From: Euptelea pleiosperma
Lineage: Eukaryota; Streptophyta; Magnoliopsida; Ranunculales; Eupteleaceae
DNA: 64,000 nucleotides
Assembly (NCBI GenBank): GCA_035048495.1
Contig: CM068540.1
Span: 12,508,829-12,572,828, forward strand
Reading direction: 5' to 3'
Shown: in pieces, positions 1 through 9,594 of the stretch
How positions within the stretch are numbered: position 1 is the stretch's first letter
Layout: each line of letters opens with the position of its first letter
Made by a program: the position numbers and the translations under genes
The notes under the pieces: model-generated
Seen by the model: the letters and a program-made list of their open reading frames with translations, nothing else
Database searches by the model: none
Told to the model about the DNA's origin: nothing

Positions 1-1989
1 GTTAGTTTGTGGGGTATTGTAGATTATGACAGTGGGAGGACCACTGGTTTATCTTGTTAACCGCCGGACTAACTTTGTCACTCTTGGGTTCTCACTGGGA
101 TACACTCTTCAAAGCAAATGCTTCAGTACTAACTCAAATTGATCGCAAGATAATCCGAAGCCTAGACAGACGTGCGGCACATCGGCTGACTTAAGTACGC
201 CCCAGACTAACCGGATTTGTCAAGCAATGGAGATGAGTGTTCCATTAGTATAAGCTAGGGTTGTTTTGTGTTCCTAACCCAACAAATAAGTAGACCAACA
301 AAGAACCAGGGAAGCCACTAGTGAACTCGGTATACTTGAGTAGTAGGGACCTTTTGGTGTGTTAGACAACAGGGACCCGCGCTCATGGATTTATTCGACC
401 TGGGATGGATGGAAAGACTACGTGAAGGGATGTCCTAGAACACCGATCTATTTTGGCTCTAGCTCTTGATTCTTTTTATTAGAGTGATCTTGGGGATCAA
501 AATCAGCTGGAATGATGAGGTGGGTGATGAAATCCCACCAGTTTCAAGTAGAGCTGGGTCTGCTCAATTAGGGTTCATTAATTAGCGGCCACATCCACGC
601 AGGGCGAATAAGTTTATGCAAAAAGCAAATAGACATACGGCACTATAATGCACCCAATTGCACAGTATCGCTCTCAAGGCGAGGGAAGGGACTTACCTCC
701 CGCGGTGTAATACCCCGAACTTTCGTTCTAGGGTATTATGGTAAATTCACCTAATAATGAAAACCCAAAACTTTTTCAAACTCTTATTATTGTTTTTATT
801 GTTTAATATCATGTATTAGTATGTGTATTTAATTTGGTTTCATTCTGACAACTTTGAAAAACCTGCTATTTTTGAAACTCGCTCTTTAGGGCTAAATTCC
901 TACTAAAAACTAATGAATCATAACTTGCGGGGGACTTTTTCTTGCCGCAACTAACATTCTAAAACTTTTATACAAAAATTATTTTGTGGGCCCGAGACAC
1001 CAAAAATATTCTTATTTCATCATTATTAACTTACCTGTGAAATTTGGAACCTTTCCTGATACATGAAAACCCTAGCGGGAGATTTCGGGAGATTTTGACA
1101 AAAATAGTATTTTTATAATTTTTGAACTTCCTACCATTCGCATATTTTTTAAAAATAATATTTAATTATATTTTATTTATTTAATAGGAGCGTGGGACCC
1201 GCAAATCACTTTCGGGTCATTCCGATGTCATTTGACACTTTTCTAGGGTTTTGAACATTTTTATGATTTGTGTGTGTGACATGTGTCAATACCTTATTTT
1301 ATAGACTTTTAAATTATATAATATAGTTTGATTGAATTAATTTATAATTATTTGTGTTATGATTGTTGGGTGGGGCCGTATGGCCGATCTAGAAGTCTTT
1401 TGGGCTTAATAATATTCTTAAATGAAGCCTGTTGATGTATATGGGCCTTGGGCCCATTCTTAACCCATTAATAGTGTAAAATATAAGTTTTTGAGGGTTG
1501 AAAAAGTCATCCCTTTGCTAGTTACGAATTTCAACAAAATAGAAACCCTAATCCTTCCCTAAACCTATTTATTAAAAACCCTAAAGCTTTAGAAGTTTTC
1601 GAAACCAAACTCCATTAAAGAATAGAGCAAGCTCCATTAAACCTTCATCCGGGCACCGATCGCACTCGAACAAGAAGAGAATTGACGGGGACTCCGATTT
1701 GAAGAACATACTCCGAGGAAAGGACGATCCGACGACTTTCAAATTTGAAGAAACTTTTGATTTTCATTAAAGTTCAAGAAACCTTAAGGTAAGTGCGCTT
1801 TATCCATTCTATACTTGTTTTTCTTCAAGATTTGTTTTTCTTTCATTAGATAATGGTTGATACTCATTATAAATTAATTTTAATAATATTTACTATATTC
1901 TTATTGGGTTGATCTTTGTTTTGGGCCACCATGATGGGTTTGGCCATGGTCTATTTTGTACCTATAACGGATGACTATGTTCTTATCAT

Positions 1990-3090
1990 TTTTGTTGTAC
2001 TTTTATGATTTAAATATTTTTATATTATTTTTTTCTAAATACCTCTTAAATCTACTTTCCAAAACCGTTTAGTTTGTATTTTTCTGATTTTTATTGATTA
2101 AGTTATCAATTTTCTAAGTTGTATGACTTTACCAAAAAACTTAGAATTTAGATTTTACACGGTCCGATTAACTTGGGATTTCGATCTATATTTTTAACCT
2201 AAATATTTTTCTAATTATTTTTCATGGATACCTATATCAATCTAATTTCTAGAACCTTTGAGTTTATATTTTTCTGATTTGTATTGATTAAGTTATGATT
2301 TTTCAAACGTGCTGGACTTTTATGTAAAACCCAGAATTCCAGATTTTACACGGTCCACTTTATCTGAGATTTCGATCCATATTTTTAATCTAAATATTTT
2401 TATAATTATTTTTCACAGATACTTCTATCAATCTAGTTTTTAGAACCTTTGAGTTTATATTTTTCTGATCTGTATTGATTAAGTTATGATTTTTCAAACG
2501 TACTGGACTTTTCTGTAAAACCCAGAATTCCAGATTTTACACGGTCCACTTTACCTGAGATTTCGATCCATATTTTTAACCTAAATATTTTTCTAATTAT
2601 TTTTCACAGATACCTCTATCAATCTAGTTTCTAGAACCTTTGAGTTTATATTTTTCTAATCTGTATTGATTAAGTTATGATTTTTCAAACGTACTGAACT
2701 TTTCTGTAAAACCCAGAATTTCAGATTTTACACGGTCCACTTCACTTGAGATTTCAATCTATATTTTTAACCTAAATATTTTTTTAATTATTTTTCATAG
2801 ATACCTCTATTAATTTAGTTTCTATAACCCTTGAGTTTGTATTTTTCAGATATGTATTGATTAAGTTATGAGTTTTTAAATGTGCGGGACTTTTCTGTAT
2901 CCCAGATTCTGTCTGGCCCAATTAATTAAGATTTTTGACCTATATTTTGAATCCGAATATTTTTCTATTTATTTTTTTCTAAAATCTCTGTAAATCTAGT
3001 TTTTAAATCCATTGAGTTTATATTTTTCTAATTCATATTTATTTAGTTATGATTTTTATAATGCAGTATATTTTTTTTGTAAAAAACCTA
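1990..3090 (+). repeat. About 190-bp tandem repeat in solo LTR, 5-6 units
   Basis: The phrase GATTTTACACGGTCC recurs at 2151, 2342, 2533 and 2723, with a decayed version near 2904, giving a spacing of 190-191 bases. Each unit also carries TTGAGTTTATATTTTTCTGAT, split here as TTGAGTTTAT and ATTTTTCTGAT, and TATTGATTAAGTTATGA. The outer units are more diverged than the central ones, as expected for a tandem array evolving by unequal exchange. Equivalent arrays lie near 14020-15110, 26045-27140, 38070-39160 and 50095-51190. The sequence is very AT-rich and non-coding. Confidence 0.9.
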
Positions 3091-3160
3091 TTAATTGTTC
3101 GTGGTTCGGTCATGATTATGAACTATTAAGGTTTTAACCTTGTTGTTTGACTAAACCCTA

Positions 3161-3612
3161 GATGGTTTGACCTATACCTGTATGCATGGGGATCCCACCC
3201 ATGTGTCTTGGATCTCTCATAGGGTTCGGCCAAGTGTCTTGGATCCCTCTTTAGGGTTCGACCTTGTGTCATGGATCCCTCATAGAGTTCGGCCATGGCG
3301 TGTTGGATTCTCTTACGATTTTCATTTATATTATTTATCGATGTTGATTGTGATATTTGGTCATGTCTTATTGACTATTATACCTAGATGGTTCGACCTA
3401 TACTTGTATGCATGGGGATCCCACCCATGTGTCTTGGATCCCTCATAGGGTTCGGCCAAGTGTCTTGGATCCCTCTTTAGGGTTCGACCTTGTGTCATGG
3501 ATCCCTCATAGGGTTCGGCCATGGTGTGTTGGATTGTCTCGTGATTTCTACTTATATTGTTCATCTGTGTTGATCACGACCTTCGGTGATTGTTACATGG
3601 TATTCATGGTTA
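3161..3612 (+). repeat. 226-bp tandem duplication with internal 32-bp sub-repeats
   Basis: GATGGTTTGACCTATAC at 3161 is repeated as GATGGTTCGACCTATAC at 3387. Within each half, a roughly 32-base phrase of the form TTGGATCCCTC..AGGGTTCGGCC occurs three times. Short open frames rich in repeated VSWIPHRVRP-like peptides here are translation of the repeat, not a gene. Equivalent duplications begin at about 15192, 27221, 39235 and 51268. Confidence 0.85.
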
Positions 3613-4818
3613 ACCATAATTCGTTCCTATGTTATCACTTTTGATGATCATGTTTCATTTTGTATTCTTATTTAAATGTTAAATACATGTGTGCTTATGC
3701 CATGTAGCCTTGTACTATCTTGTTGTCATACCATGATCATCACGTCATTTCATATAAGGGGTGCATAAGGGAACGGGGTTGAAGTATATTATATACGTTA
3801 TATTGGTTTTATCAATTAATCAGGGTTCGGTACCCTAGGGTGAAAGGCCCCAGACGTTATTATATCCTGCAGATGGGTCCATGAGACCGCTCCCAGTGCG
3901 GGAAGGAGATGGAGACCCTATGCGGTTATGGGTACTAGTTGCATTGGCATCCCTTACTCATCTGCATTCATCCTCATATTCATGCCATCTTTATTATACG
4001 ATTGAGATGCATACCTTGATTAAAAAACTTGTATAGTATGATATCATACCATGCACACTGTTGTATTACTGGGCCTCGGCTCACGGTGCTACACCGATAC
4101 CATTTTCAGATTTTGAGGAGCCGGGTACGTGAGATGATTTTGAGACGAAAGACTCCGGTGCATTCGAGGAGATCGGCGAGGATTTGGGAGTCGATCCCAC
4201 ACTTTAGAAAGTTGTATTTGATTATTTTATAACATTATTTATTTATTTTCACGGGCATGTAAGCCTTTGATTGAGAGTATGTTCTCACTTCCATCTCTTC
4301 ATATTTAGTTGATTGATTGAATTATTTGAATTATAAATTATTTAAATTATTTGTTTCCTACATCTACTCTTCTTTTTTTTCTTAGTGGGTTTTCGAATGA
4401 ACCTTAGTAGTCTAATTGACCTAATTGGACCACTAGGGGACATTCATGGATCACCTCTGGGTTCGGGTACGGGTCGATCCACGGATTTTTGGGTCGTATT
4501 TGGGTATCCGGATTCGGGGCGTGACACGCGGGCCACGCCACGGGGTCTCCTCTTCGGGGTAGGGAGGGGTATCTTCATGGGCTTGGGCCCGATTCATCCG
4601 TAGTGAGCTTTCGCTCCCTACCCGCATTTAGAATCGCAATCCTGCATAGGAATTAGTATACGATATGGGTCTATGGTGTGGGAATATTTTTTGGAATATC
4701 CCTGCCTTGTGTGGGTAAGCAATCAATCAATCAATAAGGCAAGGTAAATTGGAAAGTTACTATTTATGAGAGTTGACTAAACAACTATCAACCCCCTAAT
4801 AGACCTTTCCAATTTATT

Positions 4819-5114
4819 GTTTCTCCAAGTTAGGAAAATTCTCTAAAATTAGTAGTTTCCTAAATCTGAAAACTTGCTAAAATTAGGGTTTCTTCCCGTG
4901 TTGGAAACCTTCCAAAAAAGGGACCTTCCACATCTAGAAATCCTCTAAAAATAAGAATTTCTAAGTATGGAATTTCGTCCAATTCGAAATTTTTCCAAAT
5001 AAGCTCGATTCCAATGAAATTTCCCAAGAATGGAAACCTTGCAAAGAAGGAAACTTCCCGATTTGGAAAGCATCCAAAAATGCAATCTTCCCATATGCGA
5101 ATATCCTAAAATGT
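4819..5114 (-). repeat. Degenerate 33-bp minisatellite in the element leader
   Basis: About nine successive segments of 30-35 bases share the pattern (A)TTTCCC...TGGAAA..TTCCAAAA. They are highly diverged from each other, so the array is old, yet the period stays close to 33. On the minus strand one frame is open across part of it (5176 to 4961) and shows an 11-residue periodicity with recurring GKI. This lies 250-540 bases downstream of the primer-binding site in the sense direction, where a leader or gag start would be expected. Copies recur near 16849, 28876, 40892 and 52925. Confidence 0.6.
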
Positions 5115-5359
5115 GCAGAAATGGAAACTAGCATTTTCAATTTTTTAATTTTTTTGTGAGTTAGGCACTCAATCAAGGGTTTCTAAAACCCTCGAACACA
5201 CATCTAGATATGGAAATAATCAAGGTGTCCGATTACAACTTTGCACCCGGCCTTCCGAGGCATGACAAAATAATACTAAAAATCTGCAAATAGAAAGTTT
5301 CCAAAGGTCCGGATCTTTCCATTTTCGTCGTCTTCATTCCTTTACGCTTTCCTGTACAC

Positions 5360-5377
5360 CGAGCGGCAGCAGCGCCA
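5360..5377 (-). other. Primer-binding site, array copy 1
   Basis: On the minus strand, two bases after the LTR terminus ATTTCA, the sequence reads TGGCGCTGCTGCCGCTCG. It resembles the tRNA-Asp-type site TGGCGCCGTTGCCGGGGA used by Athila/Tat-type Ty3/gypsy elements: 12 of the first 14 positions agree, while the last four diverge. Its exact placement next to a TG...CA terminus is the strongest evidence for the LTR boundary. Confidence 0.6.
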
Positions 5378-5734
5378 TTTGAAATTAAGATTTTTTCCGA
5401 GTCGTTGGTTCGGAAACCCTAACTTCAACAATATTTGTAAAATCCGATTATCTGCAAAATGTAACTTGTATAGCAGTACGTGTCAGATGTCGATCCGCAC
5501 TCGGTGTGAGTTAGCACAATAAGGAATTAAAACTGACAAATAATATACAGAGAGAAATGAGAATGGTGGAATAGATGAGAAGGGCGAGTGGATTTAAAAA
5601 CAACATTCATTTGAGATTCAGAACACCAAGATATCAAAAATAACTTCATTAATCATCAAAGAGTACGTACATAAATCAAAATAACAAAAATAAAGAAAGC
5701 ATGTAAAGGGATGAGAGATGAAGAGGTAAGGGAA

Positions 5735-6135
5735 AGAAACGTCCATTGAAATCTGAGAGCTAAGGGCGCTACCGATCAAGAAGAGGATCGTCCAAGACTT
5801 CGATGAATGCTTCAATCGTGGAGAAGGGTTTTGACAGAGAGGCATCCCATGACCTTTGGAGCTAAGGGCGCTACCGATCAAGAAGAGGACCGTCCAAATT
5901 TCATGGAATGCTGCTCAATCGAGAGAAGGGGTAAGGGAAAGAAACGTCCATTGAAATCTCAGAGCTAAGGGCGCTACCGATCAAGAAGAGGATCGTCCAA
6001 GACTCCGATGAATGCTTCAATCAAGAGAAGGGTTTTGACAGAGAAGCATCTCATGACCTTTGGAGCTAAGGGCGCTACCGATCAAGAAGAGGATCGTCCA
6101 AATTTCATGGAATGCTGCTCAATCGTGGAATCCAC
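5735..6135 (-). repeat. About 102-bp tandem repeat within the array LTR
   Basis: GAGCTAAGGGCGCTACCGAT recurs at 5757, 5859, 5962 and 6063 (spacings 102, 103, 101). Alternate units share longer flanks, so the array is really two roughly 205-bp dimers. The same block is present in each LTR (for example from 17785 in copy 2). It is much reduced in the older inverted LTR, where I cannot recognise the repeat, so the expansion is probably younger than the split between the two LTR types. Confidence 0.85.
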
Positions 6136-6270
6136 ATCGACTCTTACCGGCCGACAAGGTAGATGTGAATTGGCTAATGTACTATAATGTGCCCTAAAAA
6201 GCTCACCTTTTCACTCGCCGAAAGGAGTCGGCCAAGTGAATAGGCGATCGGCCTGAGAAAGTAGTGAGAG

Positions 6271-6720
6271 GATCTAGAGAGAGAAAATAGACTTAGAGAG
6301 AGAAATCTCACTCTAGAGAGAGAACATGGGATTAGGGATGTCACGTCCCTTCCATGTCGTCTAGAGAGAGAAAGTGAGAGAAACTAGGTAGAGAGAGAAA
6401 GTCACTAACTCTAGAAAGAGAAAGTGAAGGTTTGGACACAGGTTTAGGGATGAGACGTCCCTTCCATGTCGTCTAGAGAGAGAAAGTAGGATTTCTAGAG
6501 AGAGACATCTCACTCTAGAGAGAGCAAATAGAATGTAGAGAGAGAAAGTAGAGAAAGAGAACATGGAATTAGGGATGTCACTTCCCGTCCATGTCATTTA
6601 GAGAGAGAGGAGATCTAGAGAGAGAAAGTAGTTTTAGAGAGAGAAACTAGGATTTCTAGAGAGAGGTGAAATCCTAAAGAGAGAAAGTAAGAGGAGAGAG
6701 AAAATAAAGAAGAGGGAAGA
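6271..6720 (-). repeat. TCTAGAGAGAGAAAG-type minisatellite in array LTR
   Basis: A purine-rich run (plus strand) with many repeats of TCTAGAGAGAGAAAG. Read in the element's sense strand these are CTTTCTCTCTCTAG, pyrimidine tracts ending in TAG. The older inverted LTR carries the same kind of tract on its sense strand at about 59830-60040, so it is an ancestral LTR component rather than random microsatellite growth. Matching tracts start near 18299, 30328, 42345 and 54378. Confidence 0.85.
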
Positions 6721-6735
6721 ATATTACCTTGAAAC

Positions 6736-6741
6736 ACTTAC
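6736..6741 (-). other. Candidate splice donor in array LTR
   Basis: Sense strand reads GCAGACGGTAAGTGTTTC. The GTAAGT is retained at the homologous place in the diverged old LTR (59813-59818, CACGGTAAGTTGG) although neighbouring bases differ. It lies immediately upstream, in sense, of the pyrimidine-TAG tract that could supply acceptors. Function is inferred. Confidence 0.35.
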
Positions 6742-7686
6742 CGTCTGCCATGCGATGGAGGAGATCGCCAATAAGGTGATCGGCCATGCATGATGGATGA
6801 TGGTTGACCACAAAGATGGTGAGATTTGGCCAAGTGGATGGTCGTGGTGGTTGTATGGTCAAGAACATGGCAGTGATGTGCACCAATGATGGTGGGCTCA
6901 GTCCGTGGGATGCAAGAAGGTTGATGGCAGCAAGAAGGCGGGGAACGGGTTGCTTGCATGCTGGCTAGTTGCCTTGAGTGCATGGTGTGTGCATGTAGCG
7001 ATGGAGACTTGCAAGTGGATCTCACGGCCAAGGCAGCAAGGTGGGGAGGAAGCTATCGGTGGAGTATAGCTGCTGTTGGTGGATGGTGGTACAGTACTAG
7101 CACGGTGCAACAAGGGGTTGCATGCATTTCCAGGAAGGTGGAATGAGGCGGTGTGGTTGTTGGAGAAGACAACCTGCTAGCTACAGGTCTTAGTGAGGAT
7201 GTTGAATGGTGATTGAAGTTCAGGTGCCAGAAGTTGTAGATTTTCGATTAGGAGAGATGGAGGAGACGCTGCCCTGTGTGAATTGGGAGCTTGCAGTTGC
7301 TGCAAAAATGTGATGTTGCAGGTTCAACACCGACTGGAGAATTGCAGGCTGAGCTTTGGGAGCAAGGTGAAGGCGGACCTTCAACAGGTGGTTGACGGTG
7401 GTTGGAAGGCGGTTTGCTACCGTTGTGACAACACCCCTGGTTGCAGGTAGCTCTCTTGGAGGAGCACTGATTGTTTGGAGCAGTAAAGAAGAAAACCGAA
7501 GAAGAATGTGCAGCAGATTGCCCCTATACCCTTGGCCGAAAGTTGCAGGTCTTTCCGGTGAAGCGAGGAGGAGAGCAACCCGTGTTGCTTATATTACTGT
7601 GCGTGGGAGGAGTGAAACCCACGGTCAACCTGAAGTTAACCACGTTTTCAGGTATGGTATGTGAAATTAATGGAGGGGGGTGCAGC

Positions 7687-7713
7687 AATTCCGGCGAGTT
7701 TCTCGCCGGAATT
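7687..7713. other. Perfect 12-bp hairpin, 3-nt loop
   Basis: AATTCCGGCGAG, loop TTT, then CTCGCCGGAATT. Stem is GC-rich and fully paired. Identical copies at 19714, 31743, 43760 and 55793. Located in the transcribed part of the LTR if the promoter is near 8400-8470 on the minus strand. Confidence 0.7.
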
Positions 7714-8126
7714 AATGGTGAGGACGTGCAACAGTGAAGGTGATCTGTGGTGGAAGCCGTGAAAGGAAGTTGCAGGCGTGCAGGTGGTGATGGTGAGTGG
7801 ACCTGCTGGCCGGAAAGGAGGAGGGTTGCACAGCATAAAAGAGGCCGAACAGCAAGTTGCTGTTTGAGTTTCAAGTCTGCGCGACCCTCAGTCCGTGAGA
7901 ATCACGACTGAGGAAGAGGAGAAGACAGTGGAAGGAGCTGACCGTGAACTACAGAACCGTTAGGAAGAATTCACCGTTTTGGTCCAATGAGCAGATCTCC
8001 CAAGAAGATGGAGTCCAAGGCGGTTCAGCAGGCGTTTGCTCTAAGAACGCTGTTCAGTGCAGCTAAGGGTTGCTGGCTGTGGAGTTGCAGGGTTTGCTTG
8101 AAAGAGGTGGAAGAGATGGGATCCGA

Positions 8127-8152
8127 CCGGAGTTGCAGGTCTGCAACTCCGG
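8127..8152. other. Perfect 12-bp inverted repeat, 2-nt spacer
   Basis: CCGGAGTTGCAG, GT, CTGCAACTCCGG. The TTGCAG/CTGCAA theme is repeated many times in this part of the LTR and recurs in the old inverted LTR near 58877-58915 and 59500-59525, where it again forms inverted pairs. Copy 2 equivalent is 20154-20179. Confidence 0.7.
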
Positions 8153-8421
8153 TAATGGAGGTTGGAGCAGCAACGTGGTGGCTCCCATGGAAGCCATCGA
8201 TTCTCAAACAATGGAGAATGGGGAGATGCAGATCTGCATGTAGCCATCGGTGATGGTTCTTGGCACGCCTGGAGAAGAAAGTGGCTGGAGTGGAGGAGGA
8301 TGTGAAGGAAAAGGAAGGAACTCACGGCTCCTCTCTAGCTTTTGCCCAAGGGCAAGTTTTTCTCTTAAAAGAACGTGGGTGAGAGGCACACGGTTTTAAC
8401 AAACCGTAGGTATTTTTGGAG

Positions 8422-8457
8422 GAGAGAGAATCGGTCAAGAATGACCAATTCTCTCTC
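8422..8457. other. Near-perfect 16-bp inverted repeat beside TATA candidate
   Basis: GAGAGAGAATCGGTCA pairs with TGACCAATTCTCTCTC with one mismatch across a short loop. A TATAAATG-like sequence (weak TATA candidate, either strand) lies at 8461-8470. The old LTR has an unrelated but perfect palindrome in the comparable promoter position. Confidence 0.5.
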
Positions 8458-9551
8458 ATGGGTATAAATGATGGGTTAGATTATGGGCCATGGGCTTGTG
8501 TTTGGGCTTTTGAAGCCTTGGCTCATTGTATGAGGCCTTGGCCTTATAAGTTAGGCTTTGGGCCTAATGTTTGTAAAGGCTTTTGGATGCAATGCACTCA
8601 CTTGCCATGATGGCCGTAGGATTTGATTGCGTGGGATCATGGGCTACTCAAGGCCAAGAGCTTAATGGCCCATTTGATGTGAGCTTGATTTGGCGATGAT
8701 GGTGTGGGCCACCATTGAAGGCCTTGGGATACATGAGTGAAAATTTGAAGAATGATGATTGGGTTTGGCTCATATTTGGCGAACCATCAGATCTGGAGAG
8801 ATCCATCGGTCCAATAGAAGATCTAATGGTCCAATGGATGATCTAACGGTGGAAAAGTTATGGGAGATGGTATAGAGCTAGAGGAAAGAAGATTAGAGAT
8901 TAGATGATGGAGATTAGAGAGATCAGGGTGGTCGATCTGATGATCGAATGGTAGGATGAGAAGATCTAAGGGTCAGATGCTAGGGTCTAGAGAGATGGAG
9001 ATAAAATTAGGAGAGAGGAGAGAGAATTAGGAGAGATGAGAGAGAAAATAACACAAAATAAAGGCAACAAAGCTGGCAGAAGGGTCTTGAACCCTGATCT
9101 TCAATTTAATCTTCAATCGGCTTCACCAATCACGTAAGCCGTCATTTGATACAGCTTTGAATCACTTTAGCCCGTCTCTTGGTCTTCAGCTTTGCCTCTC
9201 TCTTAGTTCTTTATCTGGCTCTATGATTCTCTGACTCGACCCGTACTTGGCCTATATCTTTTAGTCGTAGCCTGTTGGCTCTTTAAGCTTTGATATTAGG
9301 CTTCTATGGATGATCGTGGGCACGCAAGTCTCAAGAATCGCCCGATCGGGTTTCCTGCGAGAGAAAAGCACGTAATGAGACTTAATCGAAACGGCTTCAT
9401 ATCTAGACTTCCAGAAATGCGTTTAAAGCATGCAAATATACCATTTCGTCCAGAAAAGTGTGTTCTACGTAATGAAAGAGACTCTTCCCTAGAAAAGTGT
9501 ATAAATAGGGAAGTTTAACATAGGAGAGTGTGATAACGCTAAAGGATAATG

Positions 9552-9574
9552 GCTTAAAATAAGTACTTTTAAGC
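9552..9574. other. Terminal palindrome at the 5' end of the array LTR
   Basis: GCTTAAAA and TTTTAAGC are separated by seven bases, ending 8 bases from the LTR terminus at 9582. It is conserved in all five LTRs. The old LTR lacks this part, because the array is inserted just inside it. Confidence 0.6.
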
Positions 9575-9582
9575 GAATATCA

Positions 9583-9594
9583 CAACCCCCAACC
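9583..9594 (-). other. PPT-like G-rich motif, copy 1/2 junction
   Basis: Sense strand reads GGTTGGGGGTTG directly before the LTR start TGATATTC. It is not a clean polypurine tract (contains T), so the assignment depends on position. Similar G-rich phrases occur three more times further upstream in sense. Confidence 0.4.

Larger units (their letters stand above)
1789..4385 (+). other. Candidate intron inside the solo LTR
   Basis: A textbook donor AAG|GTAAGTGCG lies at 1789 just after the AACCCTA-rich leader. A strong acceptor, a run of pyrimidines ending TTTCTTAG|TGGG, ends at 4385. Between them the sequence is AT/T-rich and holds all the tandem repeats. If spliced, the 2.6 kb of expanded repeats would be removed from the transcript of the parent element. 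Equivalent sites occur in every copy (donor at 13818 and acceptor at 16416 in copy 2). No expression evidence is available, so this is inferred from site quality and placement only. Confidence 0.35.
706..4526 (+). mobile_element. Nested solo LTR (3.82 kb), copy 1
   Basis: Begins TGTAATACCCCGAA and ends TTCGGGGCGTGACA, imperfect inverted termini with TG...CA ends typical of plant Ty3/gypsy LTRs. It is flanked by a perfect 5-bp target-site duplication CGCGG at 701-705 and 4527-4531, and there is no internal region or second LTR, hence a solo LTR. Orientation is plus: an AACCCTAA-type leader near 1550-1590 is followed by a consensus splice donor at 1789. It contains a 190-bp tandem repeat and a 226-bp duplication. 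The upstream half shares several variants with copies 3 and 5, and the downstream part with copies 2 and 4, so copy 1 is a mosaic. Confidence 0.9.
1..5379 (-). mobile_element. Partial internal domain of array copy 1 (non-coding, LARD type)
   Basis: In the element's own sense (minus strand) this starts after the LTR at 5379 with the primer-binding site, passes a 33-bp degenerate repeat, is interrupted by a nested solo LTR (706-4526) and continues to base 1 and beyond the window. The element-derived parts are 1-705 and 4527-5379. I searched both strands by eye for retroviral motifs (zinc knuckle, DTGA protease, YxDD, DDE, HHCC) and found none. At 691-697 the minus strand reads GGAGGTAAGT, a splice-donor-like site directly beside the solo-LTR insertion point. 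No gene is supported. Confidence 0.7.
5380..9582 (-). repeat. Array LTR 1 (4203 bp)
   Basis: Sense strand is minus: it starts TGATATTCGC at 9582 and ends CTTAATTTCA at 5380, followed by the primer-binding site. The boundaries are set by the primer-binding site on one side and, on the other, by the position where the fifth copy abandons the repeat (57688). In sense order it holds a terminal palindrome, a U3-like region with GA-rich motifs and pyrimidine tracts, a weak TATA candidate near 8460, two perfect hairpins, a conserved GTAAGT, a CT-rich tract and a 102-bp repeat. No coding potential. Private differences include an extra base near 7409 and A at about 5399, where the other copies and the old LTR have C. 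Confidence 0.8.

Noticed and set aside
1990..3090. Independent centromeric satellite
   Set aside because: The repeat is confined within a TG...CA LTR bounded by a target duplication; nothing here shows a centromeric role.
706..4526. Solo LTR belonging to the same family as the Tekay LTR at 62692
   Set aside because: Only the first few bases (TGTAAT.ACCC-like) are alike, a feature of many plant gypsy LTRs; I see no extended similarity.
5735..6135. Regular direct repeats that could suggest a CRISPR-like array
   Set aside because: The spacers are themselves repeated, the period is about 102 bases, and the context is a plant LTR.
7392..7874. Overlapping frames of 88-143 codons on both strands in each LTR
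   Set aside because: Lengths change with single-base indels between copies (90, 126, 143 codons), several frames overlap on opposite strands, and no domain is visible.
9498..9510. TATAAATA on the plus strand in the array LTR as the element promoter
   Set aside because: It is antisense to the element, lies near the LTR edge, and is not preserved in the old LTR (GATAAATA).
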